Source: Fen-1364 sp049515135 (GTDB taxonomy: Bacteria; Spirochaetota; Spirochaetia; SZUA-6; Fen-1364). From it: 64,000 bases of DNA. Under the pieces are notes generated by a model that did no database searches, was not told the origin of the DNA, and saw nothing but the letters and a program-made list of their open reading frames with translations. Location of the stretch: the NCBI GenBank assembly GCA_049515135.1, contig JBEKUJ010000006.1, positions 1-64,000 of the forward strand. Reading direction: 5' to 3'. A program made the position numbers and the translations under genes. Of the stretch, positions 43,802 through 53,284 are shown one piece after another (the first letter of the stretch is position 1; the number at the start of each line of letters is the position of its first letter).

Positions 43802-45292
43802 CTAGAAATTCACCTGTGCGCCGAGGATCACGAAAAACATATTGCCGGTGAGCGCGCCCGTGGTCGAATTGACCGAGACGGTGTATTCGCCGTTGTTCGG
43901 TCCGAGGAACGAGCCGACCTGCAGCTGCAGCGTGAAATTGCTCACTGGTGAGTCGGAAAGTCCGACAAGAGCGATGGCCGACGTATCAGAGAAGTTCATG
44001 AGGCCGTTCAGCGACAGCGTCATGTTGGGCAGCCCGAAATCGTTGATCGAAACGAACAGGGCCCCGTAGTACTGGCCGTAGTAGCCGGCGTGAAAATACG
44101 GGAGGAAACTGGGCACCGCGGGCCCGAGGGTCTGGAACATATTCTGGCTGTACCCGTCGGAGTTCCAGAAGAACTCAGCCATCACGGTGAGCCTGTCCTG
44201 CACATTCAGGACGTCGAAAGTGCGTGACAGCCCGATGTCGACCTTCCCGACAGGCTGGTTCGCGACCCAGTAGGGCCCGCGTGCAGGATCGTATTTCTGG
44301 ACAGGATCTCCCCACGCGAAGCTCCCTTCTCCCGTGAGGTTCAGCTCCCAGAACAGCGGCATGGTGACGTCGGCGCCGAAGACGGGAACCTGATTGTCCT
44401 TGTTGTATTGATACCAGCCGGCAAGCCCGAACTCCACCATCCCCACCAGGAACTCAGTTCGCGCCGCATATGCCACGTTGGTGAGGTCCGTGACTCCGTT
44501 CAGGTTGATGAACGTATAGAGGTGGAAATTGGAGGAGAATGTCACGTCCGTTCGCAGGCCGAAAACGCCGTCCAGCGTCGCGTTCAAGTTTGTGAAACTC
44601 TTGTGCGCGATGTTGATCAGGTCGGTCGGGTTCCAGAAATAGCCCGTTCCCCACTTGAGCACCTGTTTGCCCGCCCGGAAATGAAGCGCATTGCTGGCGA
44701 AGTTGAAGTCGACAAACACCTCTTTGATATCCAGGATCGTCGTCTCGTTCTGGATCAGTGTAAGCTGCTGTGGCTGGGGATCTGGCGGGAAGAGCCCCGT
44801 GAAAGTAGTGGGAACCGGCACGCCGGTCGGCACGTAGTTGATGTTCATGTCCATGAACATCCGGAAGCTCCTGGGAAGCCGTGCGTCGACCAGGAAATCT
44901 CCCATGATTACGTTGGAGAATGTGTTGTCGCTGAACCCGGTGGTCCCCGCCACAAAGTTGCGCGTCATTGTGTAGGAGCTGAGGGTCTGCAGCTGGCCTG
45001 AGAATCCCAGCCTCTCCTTCTCCACCTCGACCTCAGCGGCGGCATTCTTGGTGTCCGCGGCCCCCTGCGTGGCCTCCACCTGGCCGGACCCGAAAAACTC
45101 ATCCTCCCCGGACCCCGATGCGGCCGCGCCCGATCCGGCTGCCGGGGCGCCGGACCCTTTCGCGCCGGACCCGTCCGCGGCAGCAGCCGACCCGGCCGTC
45201 CCGTCGGTCCCCGACGAGGGGGCTGCGCTCTGGGCCCAGAGCGCGGCGCCGGCCAGAAACACGACACAGGTGAGCAGCAGGATGCGTTTCAT
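43802..45292 (-). CDS. outer-membrane beta-barrel porin-like protein
   Basis: A 496-residue exported protein. The signal peptide is MKRILLLTCVVFLAGAALWA, followed by a low-complexity Gly/Ser/Ala stretch (about 22-70) and then alternating strands to a C-terminal aromatic residue (VNF), the outer-membrane sorting signature. It resembles the DUF1302-like porins found beside Lol-type ABC operons. It is the last gene of the operon (45307-50099 upstream). Loop and substrate specificity cannot be read. Confidence 0.82.
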   Translation of the reverse strand: MKRILLLTCVVFLAGAALWAQSAAPSSGTDGTAGSAAAADGSGAKGSGAPAAGSGAAASGSGEDEFFGSGQVEATQGAADTKNAAAEVEVEKERLGFSGQLQTLSSYTMTRNFVAGTTGFSDNTFSNVIMGDFLVDARLPRSFRMFMDMNINYVPTGVPVPTTFTGLFPPDPQPQQLTLIQNETTILDIKEVFVDFNFASNALHFRAGKQVLKWGTGYFWNPTDLINIAHKSFTNLNATLDGVFGLRTDVTFSSNFHLYTFINLNGVTDLTNVAYAARTEFLVGMVEFGLAGWYQYNKDNQVPVFGADVTMPLFWELNLTGEGSFAWGDPVQKYDPARGPYWVANQPVGKVDIGLSRTFDVLNVQDRLTVMAEFFWNSDGYSQNMFQTLGPAVPSFLPYFHAGYYGQYYGALFVSINDFGLPNMTLSLNGLMNFSDTSAIALVGLSDSPVSNFTLQLQVGSFLGPNNGEYTVSVNSTTGALTGNMFFVILGAQVNF

Positions 45293-45306
45293 TGTCAGGC
45301 TCCAGT

Positions 45307-46080
45307 CTACTTGCTGAGGCTTTCCAGGTACGACTTGTCGAACTTGTAGTCATCCACCTTGGAGAAGTTGATCCCCGTGATCTCCAGCACCGAGGTGTGC
45401 CCCTTCTCAACCTCGTCGGTGAACTTCATCAGCAATGGCACGTAGCGCCCCTCCACGTTCTTGTAGCTGGTGTAGAAGTCGGTTTCCATCAACGTCCCCG
45501 AAAGGCTGTAACATTCCCGCTTCAGCTCCAGGTACTTGTCCCGCGTCACCCACATCACCAGCTTGGGGTACTTCACGTCGTTGACCTTGGCCACCACCTC
45601 CACCCGATACACGGGGATCTTCGCCCCGCCGATGGTCTCCTCAGAGATGATCTCCTTGCCCGAGGCGTCAAGGGACGGCTTGTACAGGTCGCGGAACTTG
45701 CGCGTCTCCATGTCCCCGGCGCTGGCGTTCGATCCGCCGATCTTCTCGTCACGCCCGATGTGCGTGAAGGTCCTCGTTGCGCGCTTGTACATCCACAGGT
45801 TGTCCCCCACCCGCATGTAGCCGTTTCCCCTGTCGCTCTCGGGGGAGGCGATGACGATCAGAAACGCGTCATCGCTGTCCCTGCGGTAGTACACGCTGTC
45901 GATCACCTTGGTCCCCTGCTCGGGGTCCTTGGTGGTGATGCGCGCCTGGGCCGTCATGTCGCTCTTCAGCTGCATGTGGGTATCCACCTCATCGATGATC
46001 TCGCTCACCGACGGGTTGGCCCAGAGGGCCGGGGCCAGCACACAGAGGCCCAGCGCCACTGATATCCCTTTGGCTTTCAT
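45307..46080 (-). CDS. outer-membrane lipoprotein-sorting protein (LolA-like)
   Basis: A 257-residue exported protein with signal peptide MKAKGISVALGLCVLAPALWA, in the COG2834 LolA-like family: half-barrel strands with TAQARITTKDPEQG, YYRRDSDDAFLIVIASPES and GDNLWMYKRATRTF. It probably carries a lipid or lipoprotein through the periplasm between the ABC complex and the porin. The start follows permease 1 by 9 bases and precedes the porin by 14 bases. A lipoprotein lipobox is absent, so it is a free periplasmic protein. Confidence 0.88.
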   Translation of the reverse strand: MKAKGISVALGLCVLAPALWANPSVSEIIDEVDTHMQLKSDMTAQARITTKDPEQGTKVIDSVYYRRDSDDAFLIVIASPESDRGNGYMRVGDNLWMYKRATRTFTHIGRDEKIGGSNASAGDMETRKFRDLYKPSLDASGKEIISEETIGGAKIPVYRVEVVAKVNDVKYPKLVMWVTRDKYLELKRECYSLSGTLMETDFYTSYKNVEGRYVPLLMKFTDEVEKGHTSVLEITGINFSKVDDYKFDKSYLESLSK

Positions 46081-46089
46081 TGCTCTCTC

Positions 46090-47868
46090 CTATTCGTAGT
46101 GGCGAAGCGCATCGGCAACTCTCATCTTCGCCGCGCGCCGCGCCGTGAAAAACGCTATCAGGAAGGCCACCAGCACGATGGTGATGAAGTTCACAATGAT
46201 CGTGGAAGCCTTCGGCACGAAATACAGGTGTTTCTGGACAAAGAACATGCTGAAAGGGTTGTCCTTCAAGTCGAAGGTCAGAAGCCCCAGAAGGGATACG
46301 ACGCCCCACGCAAGGAGGATCCCGATTACGCAGGACAGTATTGCCAGGAACACGATCTCAAGCACGAACACGTTCCGAACGTCCCCGCGCTGCATCCCGA
46401 TGGCCCTGTTCGTGCCGATCTCACGCGTACGCTCCCGGATGCTCATCCTCATGGTGTTCACCACGCCGATGAGAATCACGAAGAACAGAACCAGCACCGC
46501 CACCAGGGACACGGTGTTGAGGCCCCTCTGGAAGTCCACGATCGCGCTGGCATTCTCGAACATGGTCTGAACGTCCACCTTTGAGCCTTTCCAGGACTCG
46601 CGGCCGAGCAGCTGGCGCTTCTTCACGGCGGCATCAGTGTTCGGACTGCGCGCCATGAGGTCCCATTCGGGCAGAAGCGCCTTGAACAGCGGCGCGTCAT
46701 GCGCCACCGTGGCCGGCTGGCGCGGGATGTTCCAGTAATAGGTCTGGTAGAAGACCTCGGGGTTGGCAAACGCGGTGGCATCAGCGAAGGGGGACGGCGT
46801 CTTCACGATCCCCTTCACCACCAGCTCCTTTTCGACGGTGTCCGTGCTGCTCTTTGCCGCGTAGTTGTAGGTCACCCTGGCACCTACGTCCGCCCCCAGT
46901 TGCTCGGCAAGAGTTTGGGTGAGGATGATTCCGTCTTTGGCCAGCGCAAGGGAACGAAGGTCTCCCTTCGTGAATTGGAGGTTGTCCTGCGCCACCTGAT
47001 AACCGGTCGTGTCATCCAGCTTCAGGGCGAATGCACTTCCCACGGCCCGCTTGTCCCCGCTGACAAAGAGGGCGTTCACGCCTGCCGCCTCAGGAGCCAG
47101 CGCGGCGTGGAGCTTGTTTGCCTCCTGGATGACCTTGCGCTGGTCCTCAGGGTAGTCGGTGACGATATTGAGACCGAGCGACTCATCGGGCTTCAGGTTC
47201 AGCATCTGCCGCAGCGTGTCCTGGTCCACGAAGGCCGCCACGTCCATGAACATGTTTTCCGATGGTATCAGCCCGACCACCTTGAACTTGGGCGCCTGGG
47301 ACTGGCCGTACACCGTCTCGAATCGGACTGTCACGATGTCATTCAGCTTGACGTTGATGTCTTTCGCCGCGTTTTTATACATGATGATCCCGGGGAACAC
47401 ATCCGGCTTGAATATGTCCTCCACATGGCCGGCCTCCAGGTTGGTGTCCTTGTAGAAATCCGCGTCCCGGGGAATCCCCACCAGGGCGCACATCCCTGTC
47501 TTGCCGTTTCCGATGCTACGGCCGAAAGCGCTGATGGTCACGTCGATCCGCTTGATCCCCGGCACGGTCCTCTTGATTGTCTCTATGAACCGGGGAGTGT
47601 CACGAATGACGTCGCTGCGCCGCGTGACATAGGAGTCCTGGATCACCCTGATATGCCCGGTCATGTACACCATGACCCTGTTGAACAGGATGTCGGTGAG
47701 ACCGTTCGTGAAGGATGCGGTGATCACCAGGATGCACATGCTTACCGCTATCCCGATGCCCAGGAGCAGGTTGCGTCGGAACTGCCTCACAAGATTGCGG
47801 AATGCGATCTTGGCGACAACACGCGCGCTGCGGGCTTTCGAAAGTATGAAGTTGAAAAAGCGTCTCAT
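46090..47868 (-). CDS. ABC transporter permease (FtsX/LolE-like)
   Basis: A 592-residue permease with one N-terminal helix (about 35-55), a large periplasmic domain (about 60-430) and three C-terminal helices, the MacB/LolC/LolE layout. REIGTNRAIGMQRGDVRNVF is the ATPase-coupling loop. It pairs with the other permease (47878-49389), giving a heterodimer, and with the ATPase at 49398. The operon is likely to extract a lipid or lipoprotein from the inner membrane for transfer to the LolA-like protein. Confidence 0.9.
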   Translation of the reverse strand: MRRFFNFILSKARSARVVAKIAFRNLVRQFRRNLLLGIGIAVSMCILVITASFTNGLTDILFNRVMVYMTGHIRVIQDSYVTRRSDVIRDTPRFIETIKRTVPGIKRIDVTISAFGRSIGNGKTGMCALVGIPRDADFYKDTNLEAGHVEDIFKPDVFPGIIMYKNAAKDINVKLNDIVTVRFETVYGQSQAPKFKVVGLIPSENMFMDVAAFVDQDTLRQMLNLKPDESLGLNIVTDYPEDQRKVIQEANKLHAALAPEAAGVNALFVSGDKRAVGSAFALKLDDTTGYQVAQDNLQFTKGDLRSLALAKDGIILTQTLAEQLGADVGARVTYNYAAKSSTDTVEKELVVKGIVKTPSPFADATAFANPEVFYQTYYWNIPRQPATVAHDAPLFKALLPEWDLMARSPNTDAAVKKRQLLGRESWKGSKVDVQTMFENASAIVDFQRGLNTVSLVAVLVLFFVILIGVVNTMRMSIRERTREIGTNRAIGMQRGDVRNVFVLEIVFLAILSCVIGILLAWGVVSLLGLLTFDLKDNPFSMFFVQKHLYFVPKASTIIVNFITIVLVAFLIAFFTARRAAKMRVADALRHYE

Positions 47869-47877
47869 GTCGTTCCC

Positions 47878-49389
47878 CTAGTGGCGGTTGATGGCATCAA
47901 GCGGGGTGATCCTGCGCGCCACGCGCACCGGGTACATCACCGCCAGCACCGTCACCGCCGCCAGCCCGATGATACCCACCACCAGCCCCACAAACCCCAA
48001 CGTCGGACGGAATATCTCCCCGCCGAACAGAAGCTCGAAGATCTCGTTGCCCGCGGATCCTATGTGCAGCGCCCGGACAATCCAGGTGCCGATCACTCCC
48101 ACAAGGATCCCCGCTCCCCCGAACACAAACGACAGGGAGAAGGTCTCCGCAAGGAACATCTTCGTGACGAAGTTCTTCTGCGCTCCCACCGCCCTCATCA
48201 TCCCGAACTCCTCCGTCCTCTCCAGCGCGTTCATGCTCAGGGTGTTCATGATGATGATGATGGCAACGAAGAAAAGAAGGATCACGAACACGTAGATGAT
48301 GATCTGTAGGATGTCTGCCGTGGAAGCCAGCTGCCCCGATGCCTTCTTCCAGCTCAGCACCTTCACCGGCAGGTTGTTGTCCTGCATCACAGCCTTCAGC
48401 TTGGCTACCGCGCCATCGGTGCTCACACCCGGCTTCAGCACCACCGAGACGTAGTTGTACGCCGCATCGTCAAGGTTGATCTTGCGGGTCACCGTCTGCG
48501 GCGCTCGTATCTCCTTTTCCAGCTGTGTCACGTTGGAGGCCGTCTTTCCCGTAGAGTAGATGTCCCCCGCCCCGAACAGCGCATCCTCTCCTGCAGACAA
48601 AAGAGCGTCCTCACGGGCGGGAAGCTTCTCCACAACGTCCTCCGCCGTGTAGTAGCCGAACAGCTGCCGATAGGTCTCGATGTCCATGATCGTGGCCTCC
48701 TGGAACAGCGTGTTCAGGCTTTTGAACCGCATGATCCCCACCACCGGCACGTCCATGTTTGTGGAGTTGGTCTCCCCGAAGCCTTCCAGCGCCAGCGAGC
48801 TCTTCACCTCCAGGTTGCTCTCCTTCTTCGCCTCGTCACTGAGGTTGGCCTTGTCCAGCTCTGTGCCCTGGGGCACCAGCCAGTAGCCCTGTGACTTGTA
48901 CTGGTTCTTCCTGCCCTGCACGTTCAGCAGGATCCCGTGTTCCCCGTTGTGCAGAAGGTGTCCTTCCACGGGCTTGATGGAGTTGCCGAACACCCGCTGG
49001 AAGTCGTCGAAGTTGCACCCGAAGGTCCCCATGAAGCTCATTTCCTGCCCGCCCAGGATGGACAGTCCGCCGCGGGTCATGGGAATGAAATCCTTGACGT
49101 AGCTCAGCCGCAAAAGAACATAGCGCAGCTTGTCGTAGTCCTTGAGCACCTTCAGGGGCTTCATCATCGGGGTGAACAGGACGTTGTCCTTGGTCTCCTC
49201 GTTGCTGACCAGCACCACGTTGCCCGTGAAGCTCTTCACAACGTTCTCTTCGATGCCCCGCCTCATCCCGATGGCCGTGGCATCCCCCAGCGTCATGATG
49301 AAGGCCCCCAGGAACAGGATGATCCCGATCACCAGGCTCTTGGCCTTGTGCCGCAGCAGGCTCCTCCAGGCTATCTTCAGTGTCAGCAT
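47878..49389 (-). CDS. ABC transporter permease (FtsX/LolC-like)
   Basis: A 503-residue permease, four-helix FtsX type: helix 1 near residues 15-38, a periplasmic domain to about 345, then three helices. TEEFGMMRAVGAQKNFVTKMF is its ATPase-contact loop. It lies 8 bases after the ATPase gene and 9 bases before the second permease. It is distinct in sequence from that permease, so the complex is a LolCE-type heterodimer rather than a MacB homodimer. Confidence 0.9.
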   Translation of the reverse strand: MLTLKIAWRSLLRHKAKSLVIGIILFLGAFIMTLGDATAIGMRRGIEENVVKSFTGNVVLVSNEETKDNVLFTPMMKPLKVLKDYDKLRYVLLRLSYVKDFIPMTRGGLSILGGQEMSFMGTFGCNFDDFQRVFGNSIKPVEGHLLHNGEHGILLNVQGRKNQYKSQGYWLVPQGTELDKANLSDEAKKESNLEVKSSLALEGFGETNSTNMDVPVVGIMRFKSLNTLFQEATIMDIETYRQLFGYYTAEDVVEKLPAREDALLSAGEDALFGAGDIYSTGKTASNVTQLEKEIRAPQTVTRKINLDDAAYNYVSVVLKPGVSTDGAVAKLKAVMQDNNLPVKVLSWKKASGQLASTADILQIIIYVFVILLFFVAIIIIMNTLSMNALERTEEFGMMRAVGAQKNFVTKMFLAETFSLSFVFGGAGILVGVIGTWIVRALHIGSAGNEIFELLFGGEIFRPTLGFVGLVVGIIGLAAVTVLAVMYPVRVARRITPLDAINRH

Positions 49390-49397
49390 GGCGCGCC

Positions 49398-50099
49398 TCA
49401 GTTCACCCCAAGGGTGCGCTCATCGCGCACCATCAGCCCGTCTTTGATCTTCACCACGCCGTTCGCGTATTTCAGGATGTCCGCGTCATGCGTGGAGAAA
49501 ACGAATGTGGTCTTCTCGATCCGATTCAGCTCCTTCATCAGCTTCAGGATCATCTCCCCTGTTTCTGAGTCCAGGTTCGCTGTGGGTTCGTCCGCCAGCA
49601 CAATCGTGGGCCGCGTCACCAGAGCCCGCGCTATGGCCACCCGTTGCCGCTGCCCTCCCGACAGCTCATAGGGCTTGTGGTTGATCTGCTCTGTCAGCCC
49701 CACCTCCTCGATGAGCTTCTCCGCCCTCTGGCGTATCTCCCGCCGTGACAGACCGTCCTTCATCAACAGAAGCGGAAACTCCACGTTCTCCCGCGTGGTC
49801 AGCACGGGAATCAGGTTGAACGTCTGGAAGATGAACCCGATGGTGTGCAGCCTCAGATCCGTGAGCTTGCGGTCGGAGTATGTGGTCACATCTTCCTCAT
49901 GGATCTTCACCACCCCTTCAGAGGCGTGGTCGATGCACCCGATGATGTTCAAAAGCGTCGTTTTGCCGCTTCCCGACGGGCCGACGATGGAGATGAGATC
50001 CCCCTCCTTGATGGCCAGATCCACCCCCCGCAGCGCGTGCACGGTGGTGGCCCCAAGCGGGTAGTTCTTCTTCACGTTGGAAAGCTCGATCACGTTCAT
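49398..50099 (-). CDS. ABC transporter ATP-binding protein (LolD-like)
   Basis: A 233-residue ATPase of the LolD/MacB family. Walker A is GPSGSGKTTLLN (residues about 40), the signature LSGGQRQRVAIARALV near 143, Walker B IVLADEPTANLDSETG near 165, and HDADILKYANG the H-loop region. The true start is 50099 (AAGGAGAT upstream); the frame is open for another 148 codons with no family similarity. It is the first gene of a five-gene operon. 50100-50343 has no gene; TTTACACTCCGTTAACAG on the minus strand may be part of its promoter. Confidence 0.93.
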   Translation of the reverse strand: MNVIELSNVKKNYPLGATTVHALRGVDLAIKEGDLISIVGPSGSGKTTLLNIIGCIDHASEGVVKIHEEDVTTYSDRKLTDLRLHTIGFIFQTFNLIPVLTTRENVEFPLLLMKDGLSRREIRQRAEKLIEEVGLTEQINHKPYELSGGQRQRVAIARALVTRPTIVLADEPTANLDSETGEMILKLMKELNRIEKTTFVFSTHDADILKYANGVVKIKDGLMVRDERTLGVN

Positions 50100-50343
50100 T
50101 GCAGTATCTCCTTGCAAGACGGAATGTAGGACCTCTCTGTTAACGGAGTGTAAACTCGGTAGGGTGCGGACCCGATACACATATACGCGGCCGATTTTCT
50201 CAATCGGGAACGCAGTCACATACCACGGACACGCAACCCCTGTCAATCCACACTGTAACACCCGAGGCAGGCGCTTTTGCACCCCGAATGAACAGGATGA
50301 CGCGGATGGAAGGGATTTATTGCGCTCGTCAAGGTTGCCAAGA

Positions 50344-50661
50344 CTATCCCAGGAGCAGCTGCAGGACAAGCAAGGCTGCCATCCCCGCTGCAATCGTAAG
50401 GAGAACGTTTCTGGTCCGCCAGGCCACCGCGATTGCCAGGACCCCGGCCCAGAGCTGCGGGTTCCTGGGGGAAAAGTCCATGGCGCCGGCCCTGTCGAAG
50501 AGGCCGGGAACAATAATGGCTGAAAGCACGGCACCAGGAACAAAGCGCAGAGCGTGCTGAAACCACTCCGGCACCGTGATGCGCCCCAGCAGCAGGATGA
50601 AAGAAAGCCGAATGCCGTACGTCAGCAGGCCTGCCAGGATCATCGTCAGCCAGGGGTTCAT
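50344..50661 (-). CDS. azlD: AzlD-type branched-chain amino acid export subunit
   Basis: A 105-residue membrane protein with three to four helices and the AzlD pattern TYGIRLSFILLLGR, RFVPGAVLSAIIVP and RNVLLTIAAGM. Together with AzlC it exports branched-chain amino acids or their analogues. Its ATG overlaps the azlC TGA by four bases, so the pair is translationally coupled. Confidence 0.9.
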   Translation of the reverse strand: MNPWLTMILAGLLTYGIRLSFILLLGRITVPEWFQHALRFVPGAVLSAIIVPGLFDRAGAMDFSPRNPQLWAGVLAIAVAWRTRNVLLTIAAGMAALLVLQLLLG

Positions 50662-51350
50662 CGTTTTCGCCCCTCCACGAGCATGCCGACAAGGATCCCG
50701 ACCAGCGCGGCCACGATGATGCCCGTCTTGTAAGGAAGGCCGCCCGCAGCCAGGCCGAGCACCCCGGCGATCACCGCCGCGGCAACGCTTGCCCCGTCCT
50801 TCAACGCCGGCACGACAAGCGCGATGAACGTGATGGGCAGCACGAAGCCCAGGGGCCAGTTGCGGGGGATCTGCGCTCCAATGAAAATCCCCACGGCCGT
50901 GCTCAGCTGCCAGGATGTCCACAGGGTCAGCCCCGCGCCCAGGAAATACCAGTGCCTGGCCCTCGCGTCTCCGCGGCTGTTGTAGTGCGTGATGGTGACG
51001 ACATACGCCTCGTCGGTGAGAAGGTACGCAAGCATGAGCTTCCAGCCCGGCCGGAGGCCCTCGACGTGCGGCGCCACGGAGGCGCTGTACAGCAGGTGGC
51101 GAAGGTTCACGACGAACACCACCATGAGGATGACAACCCCCGAAGCATCCGCGCCCAGCAACTGCGCGGCAATGAACTGGGCGGACCCGGCAAATACAAT
51201 GGAGGACATGGCCTGTGCCGCCGCGGTGGACAGCCCCGAGGTTATGGCAAGAGCGCCGAATATCAGCCCGAACGGGACCACTCCGAGCAGAATGGGCGAC
51301 TCGTCCCGCACTCCGCTCCAGAACTCCCGTCTTCGCAAAGCCGTTTCCAT
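50658..51350 (-). CDS. azlC: AzlC-type branched-chain amino acid exporter
   Basis: A 230-residue protein of the AzlC/YgaZ family with about seven helices. GVVPFGLIFGALA, SSIVFAGSAQFIAAQLL and NLRHLLYSASVAPH are the family's conserved segments. It is the larger subunit of the exporter with AzlD. No Lrp/AsnC-type regulator is next to it. 51351-51597 upstream contains hairpins but no gene. Confidence 0.93.
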   Translation of the reverse strand: METALRRREFWSGVRDESPILLGVVPFGLIFGALAITSGLSTAAAQAMSSIVFAGSAQFIAAQLLGADASGVVILMVVFVVNLRHLLYSASVAPHVEGLRPGWKLMLAYLLTDEAYVVTITHYNSRGDARARHWYFLGAGLTLWTSWQLSTAVGIFIGAQIPRNWPLGFVLPITFIALVVPALKDGASVAAAVIAGVLGLAAGGLPYKTGIIVAALVGILVGMLVEGRKR

Positions 51351-51371
51351 GCGCCTCCCCCGCGCGCCCCA

Positions 51372-51410
51372 GCACGGCCTCCGCGCAGCTGCGCTGTGCT
51401 ATGGCCGTGC
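51372..51410. repeat. long hairpin upstream of azlC
   Basis: GCACGGCC (51372-51379) and GGCCGTGC (51403-51410) form a perfect eight-base stem, with a second palindrome, GCGCAGCTGCGC, in the loop. It lies 22 bases upstream of the azlC start on the minus strand, so it would sit in the leader or promoter of that operon. Confidence 0.35.
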
Positions 51411-51454
51411 GGAGATCGTGCTAGGGCCGGTAGAGTATCGATTGGCAACGGAAG

Positions 51455-51544
51455 CTGCAAGGCTACGCAAGGTCGGCCTTTCGGCCGTCCCCGCCGCGCA
51501 ACCCCGCAGAGCGCGGCGGGGCCGACCTCCGCCATCCCTGGCTA
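51455..51544. repeat. REP-like hairpin repeat, copy B
   Basis: CCCCGCCGCGC and GCGCGGCGGGG form an eleven-base stem extended by GGTCGG and CCGACC across a bulge. The right side ends in ACCTCCGCCATCCCTGGCTA (51525-51544), 19 of 20 bases identical to copy A at 19049-19068. GGCTACGC at about 51461-51468 matches the GCTAC loop position of copies A and C. It lies upstream of the short-chain dehydrogenase. Confidence 0.45.
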
Positions 51545-51597
51545 TGCTTGTCAGCCGCAGGAATCGCCCATACTTTTGAGGAGGAGGAAGGTGAAAA

Positions 51598-52317
51598 GTG
51601 CTCAAGGACAAAGTCGTGGCAATCTCGGGCGCCGCTGGCGGGCTGGGCCCCGCGGTCGCCGGCGCCTTTCACGCTGCCGGCGCAGCCCTTGCCCTTGCCG
51701 GCCGTGACGACCAGAAGCTCATCAGGCTTCTCGATTCCCTTGGAGCGCCTCGGGAGAAGCGGATGGCCACAGCCGTGGACCTGACGGATCAGGCCGCCGC
51801 GCTCGCGTGGGCGGACACCGTTGTCAGGACCTTCGGCCGGGTGGACATCGTTGTCCACCTCGTCGGAGGGTACAGGGGAGGGACGGCGATAGCTGAGATT
51901 GTCGCGTCCGACTGGGATTTCCTGCATGCCATGCTGGTGCGTACAACTCTCAACGTGGTGAAGGCCTTTGCCGGGCCCCTCGCCTCCGGCGGGTGGGGGC
52001 GGTTTCTTGCGGTGACCTCGCCGCGCGCCCTGACCCCGACGGGAAAGAACGCCCTGTATGCAGCGGCCAAGTCGGCGTCCGACGCGCTGGTGCTGGCCCT
52101 TGCCAGCGAGCTTGCCGGCTCGGGGGCCACGGCCAACCTGATCATGGTGGACAGCATCGATACGGAGGCACAGCCGGGGGCGCGCGGCGCAGCTTCAAAG
52201 AAAGCGTACGGAAAGTCCACGCCGGCAGCGGAAATCGCCGCGTCCATGCTTTTCCTCTGCTCCGACGAAGCTGCTACAATCAACGGCGTGCGCCTGCCGC
52301 TCATCGGCCGCGGGTAG
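51598..52317 (+). CDS. short-chain dehydrogenase/reductase, divergent
   Basis: A 239-residue SDR-fold protein. The cofactor site is GAAGGLGPAV, and the segment after the fourth strand is HLVGGYRG in place of NNAG. The catalytic Tyr-x-x-x-Lys appears as YAAAK, with Ser in VTSPRA. It may be an active but unusual SDR. GTG 51598 follows GAGGAGGAAGG. It has no close partner gene; the next gene converges from 53273. Confidence 0.83.
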   Translation: MLKDKVVAISGAAGGLGPAVAGAFHAAGAALALAGRDDQKLIRLLDSLGAPREKRMATAVDLTDQAAALAWADTVVRTFGRVDIVVHLVGGYRGGTAIAEIVASDWDFLHAMLVRTTLNVVKAFAGPLASGGWGRFLAVTSPRALTPTGKNALYAAAKSASDALVLALASELAGSGATANLIMVDSIDTEAQPGARGAASKKAYGKSTPAAEIAASMLFLCSDEAATINGVRLPLIGRG

Positions 52318-52385
52318 GAAGACATGCCTCCTGGGGATTAGCAGGCAAAGAGGGCGGGGCGGAACAGAGCAGCGGTTGATGGAGG

Positions 52386-53273
52386 CTAGGGAGCGCGCCG
52401 CCTCTTTCTCACGATGGCCACGACGGCCCAGGCCACGCCTCCCCCGACCGCCCCGAGGGGGATGAGGACAACGAGGGCCTGCAGGATGAAGAAGAAGACC
52501 TGAACCAGGATTCGAGCTGCAGTCACGAAACCGTGGCCAACCATGCCCCAGTTGAGGAACTCTTCGGCCGACGGGCGCGCCTCGGAATGGATGCTGAGGG
52601 TGACTGTCGAAAGCCCGACCATGGCGGTGAGGTACTTCATCCTGCCCTTGATCCTGTTGACGTCGGCGCCCACGCGCTCCAGCTGTTCCTCCACCTGGAT
52701 GGCGTCAGAGACTTTCGCCGCTCTGTCCAGGAGCTGGAACAGCCGCGCGCGCACCTCCTGCTTGTTCGTGAGCTCCGCGTCGAGGTCGTAATACTCTTCC
52801 GTCACATCCTGGCCGCCGATGCTCTTCGTTTCCTCCGTGCCCAGGGAGTCCAGAGACTTGATGAGGGGGAGAAACTGGTCGGGTGGAACGCGAAGGGTCA
52901 GCTCCGCGCTGTCTCCGTCTTCCGCGGACCGGGTGCTGGCTTGCACGTACCCGCCGCTCCCCTCGGTGAGCTGGACCGCCTTTGAGAAAGCACTGTCCAC
53001 ATCACTGACCCTCAGGGAAAGGGAGGCTGTCTTGATGACCATGCGGGACTGGGGCAGGGCCGGCTCCTGGCTGGAAGCAGCCCCTGCGGCGTCTTGCTGC
53101 ACCGTATCCTCTGACCCGGACCCTGCCGGCGCAAGCGCAATCGGGGTCTTCTTCTCCGCGGGAGCTGCCGGGGCAGGCTTCTCCTGCGTCGCCGTCTCGC
53201 GCGCATTTCCGCAGCCGGCAATCACTAGGGTCACACAGAAGAGAAGAGAAGGCAGGAGAAAGCTCGACTTCAT
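52386..53273 (-). CDS. DUF4349 lipoprotein
   Basis: A 295-residue lipoprotein: signal sequence to VIAGC (Cys21), a low-complexity Pro/Ala/Lys linker, then the DUF4349 domain (about 75-255) with SLSLRVSDVDSAFSKA, a GGYVQAS motif and the EYYDLDAELTNKQEVRARL coiled segment. A C-terminal membrane helix (about 255-280) and basic RKRRR tail follow. DUF4349 proteins are of unknown function; they can be membrane-anchored with an extracytoplasmic coiled coil. It is downstream of the epimerase gene by 11 bases in the same direction, so the two may be one operon. Confidence 0.87.
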   Translation of the reverse strand: MKSSFLLPSLLFCVTLVIAGCGNARETATQEKPAPAAPAEKKTPIALAPAGSGSEDTVQQDAAGAASSQEPALPQSRMVIKTASLSLRVSDVDSAFSKAVQLTEGSGGYVQASTRSAEDGDSAELTLRVPPDQFLPLIKSLDSLGTEETKSIGGQDVTEEYYDLDAELTNKQEVRARLFQLLDRAAKVSDAIQVEEQLERVGADVNRIKGRMKYLTAMVGLSTVTLSIHSEARPSAEEFLNWGMVGHGFVTAARILVQVFFFILQALVVLIPLGAVGGGVAWAVVAIVRKRRRAP

Positions 53274-53284
53274 GAAGTGCCTCT

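Noticed and set aside
46699..48309. Plus-strand open frame (536 codons) opposite the ABC permeases.
   Set aside because: Its His/Asp/Arg-rich peptide is a mirror of the permease frames; no start site or domain.
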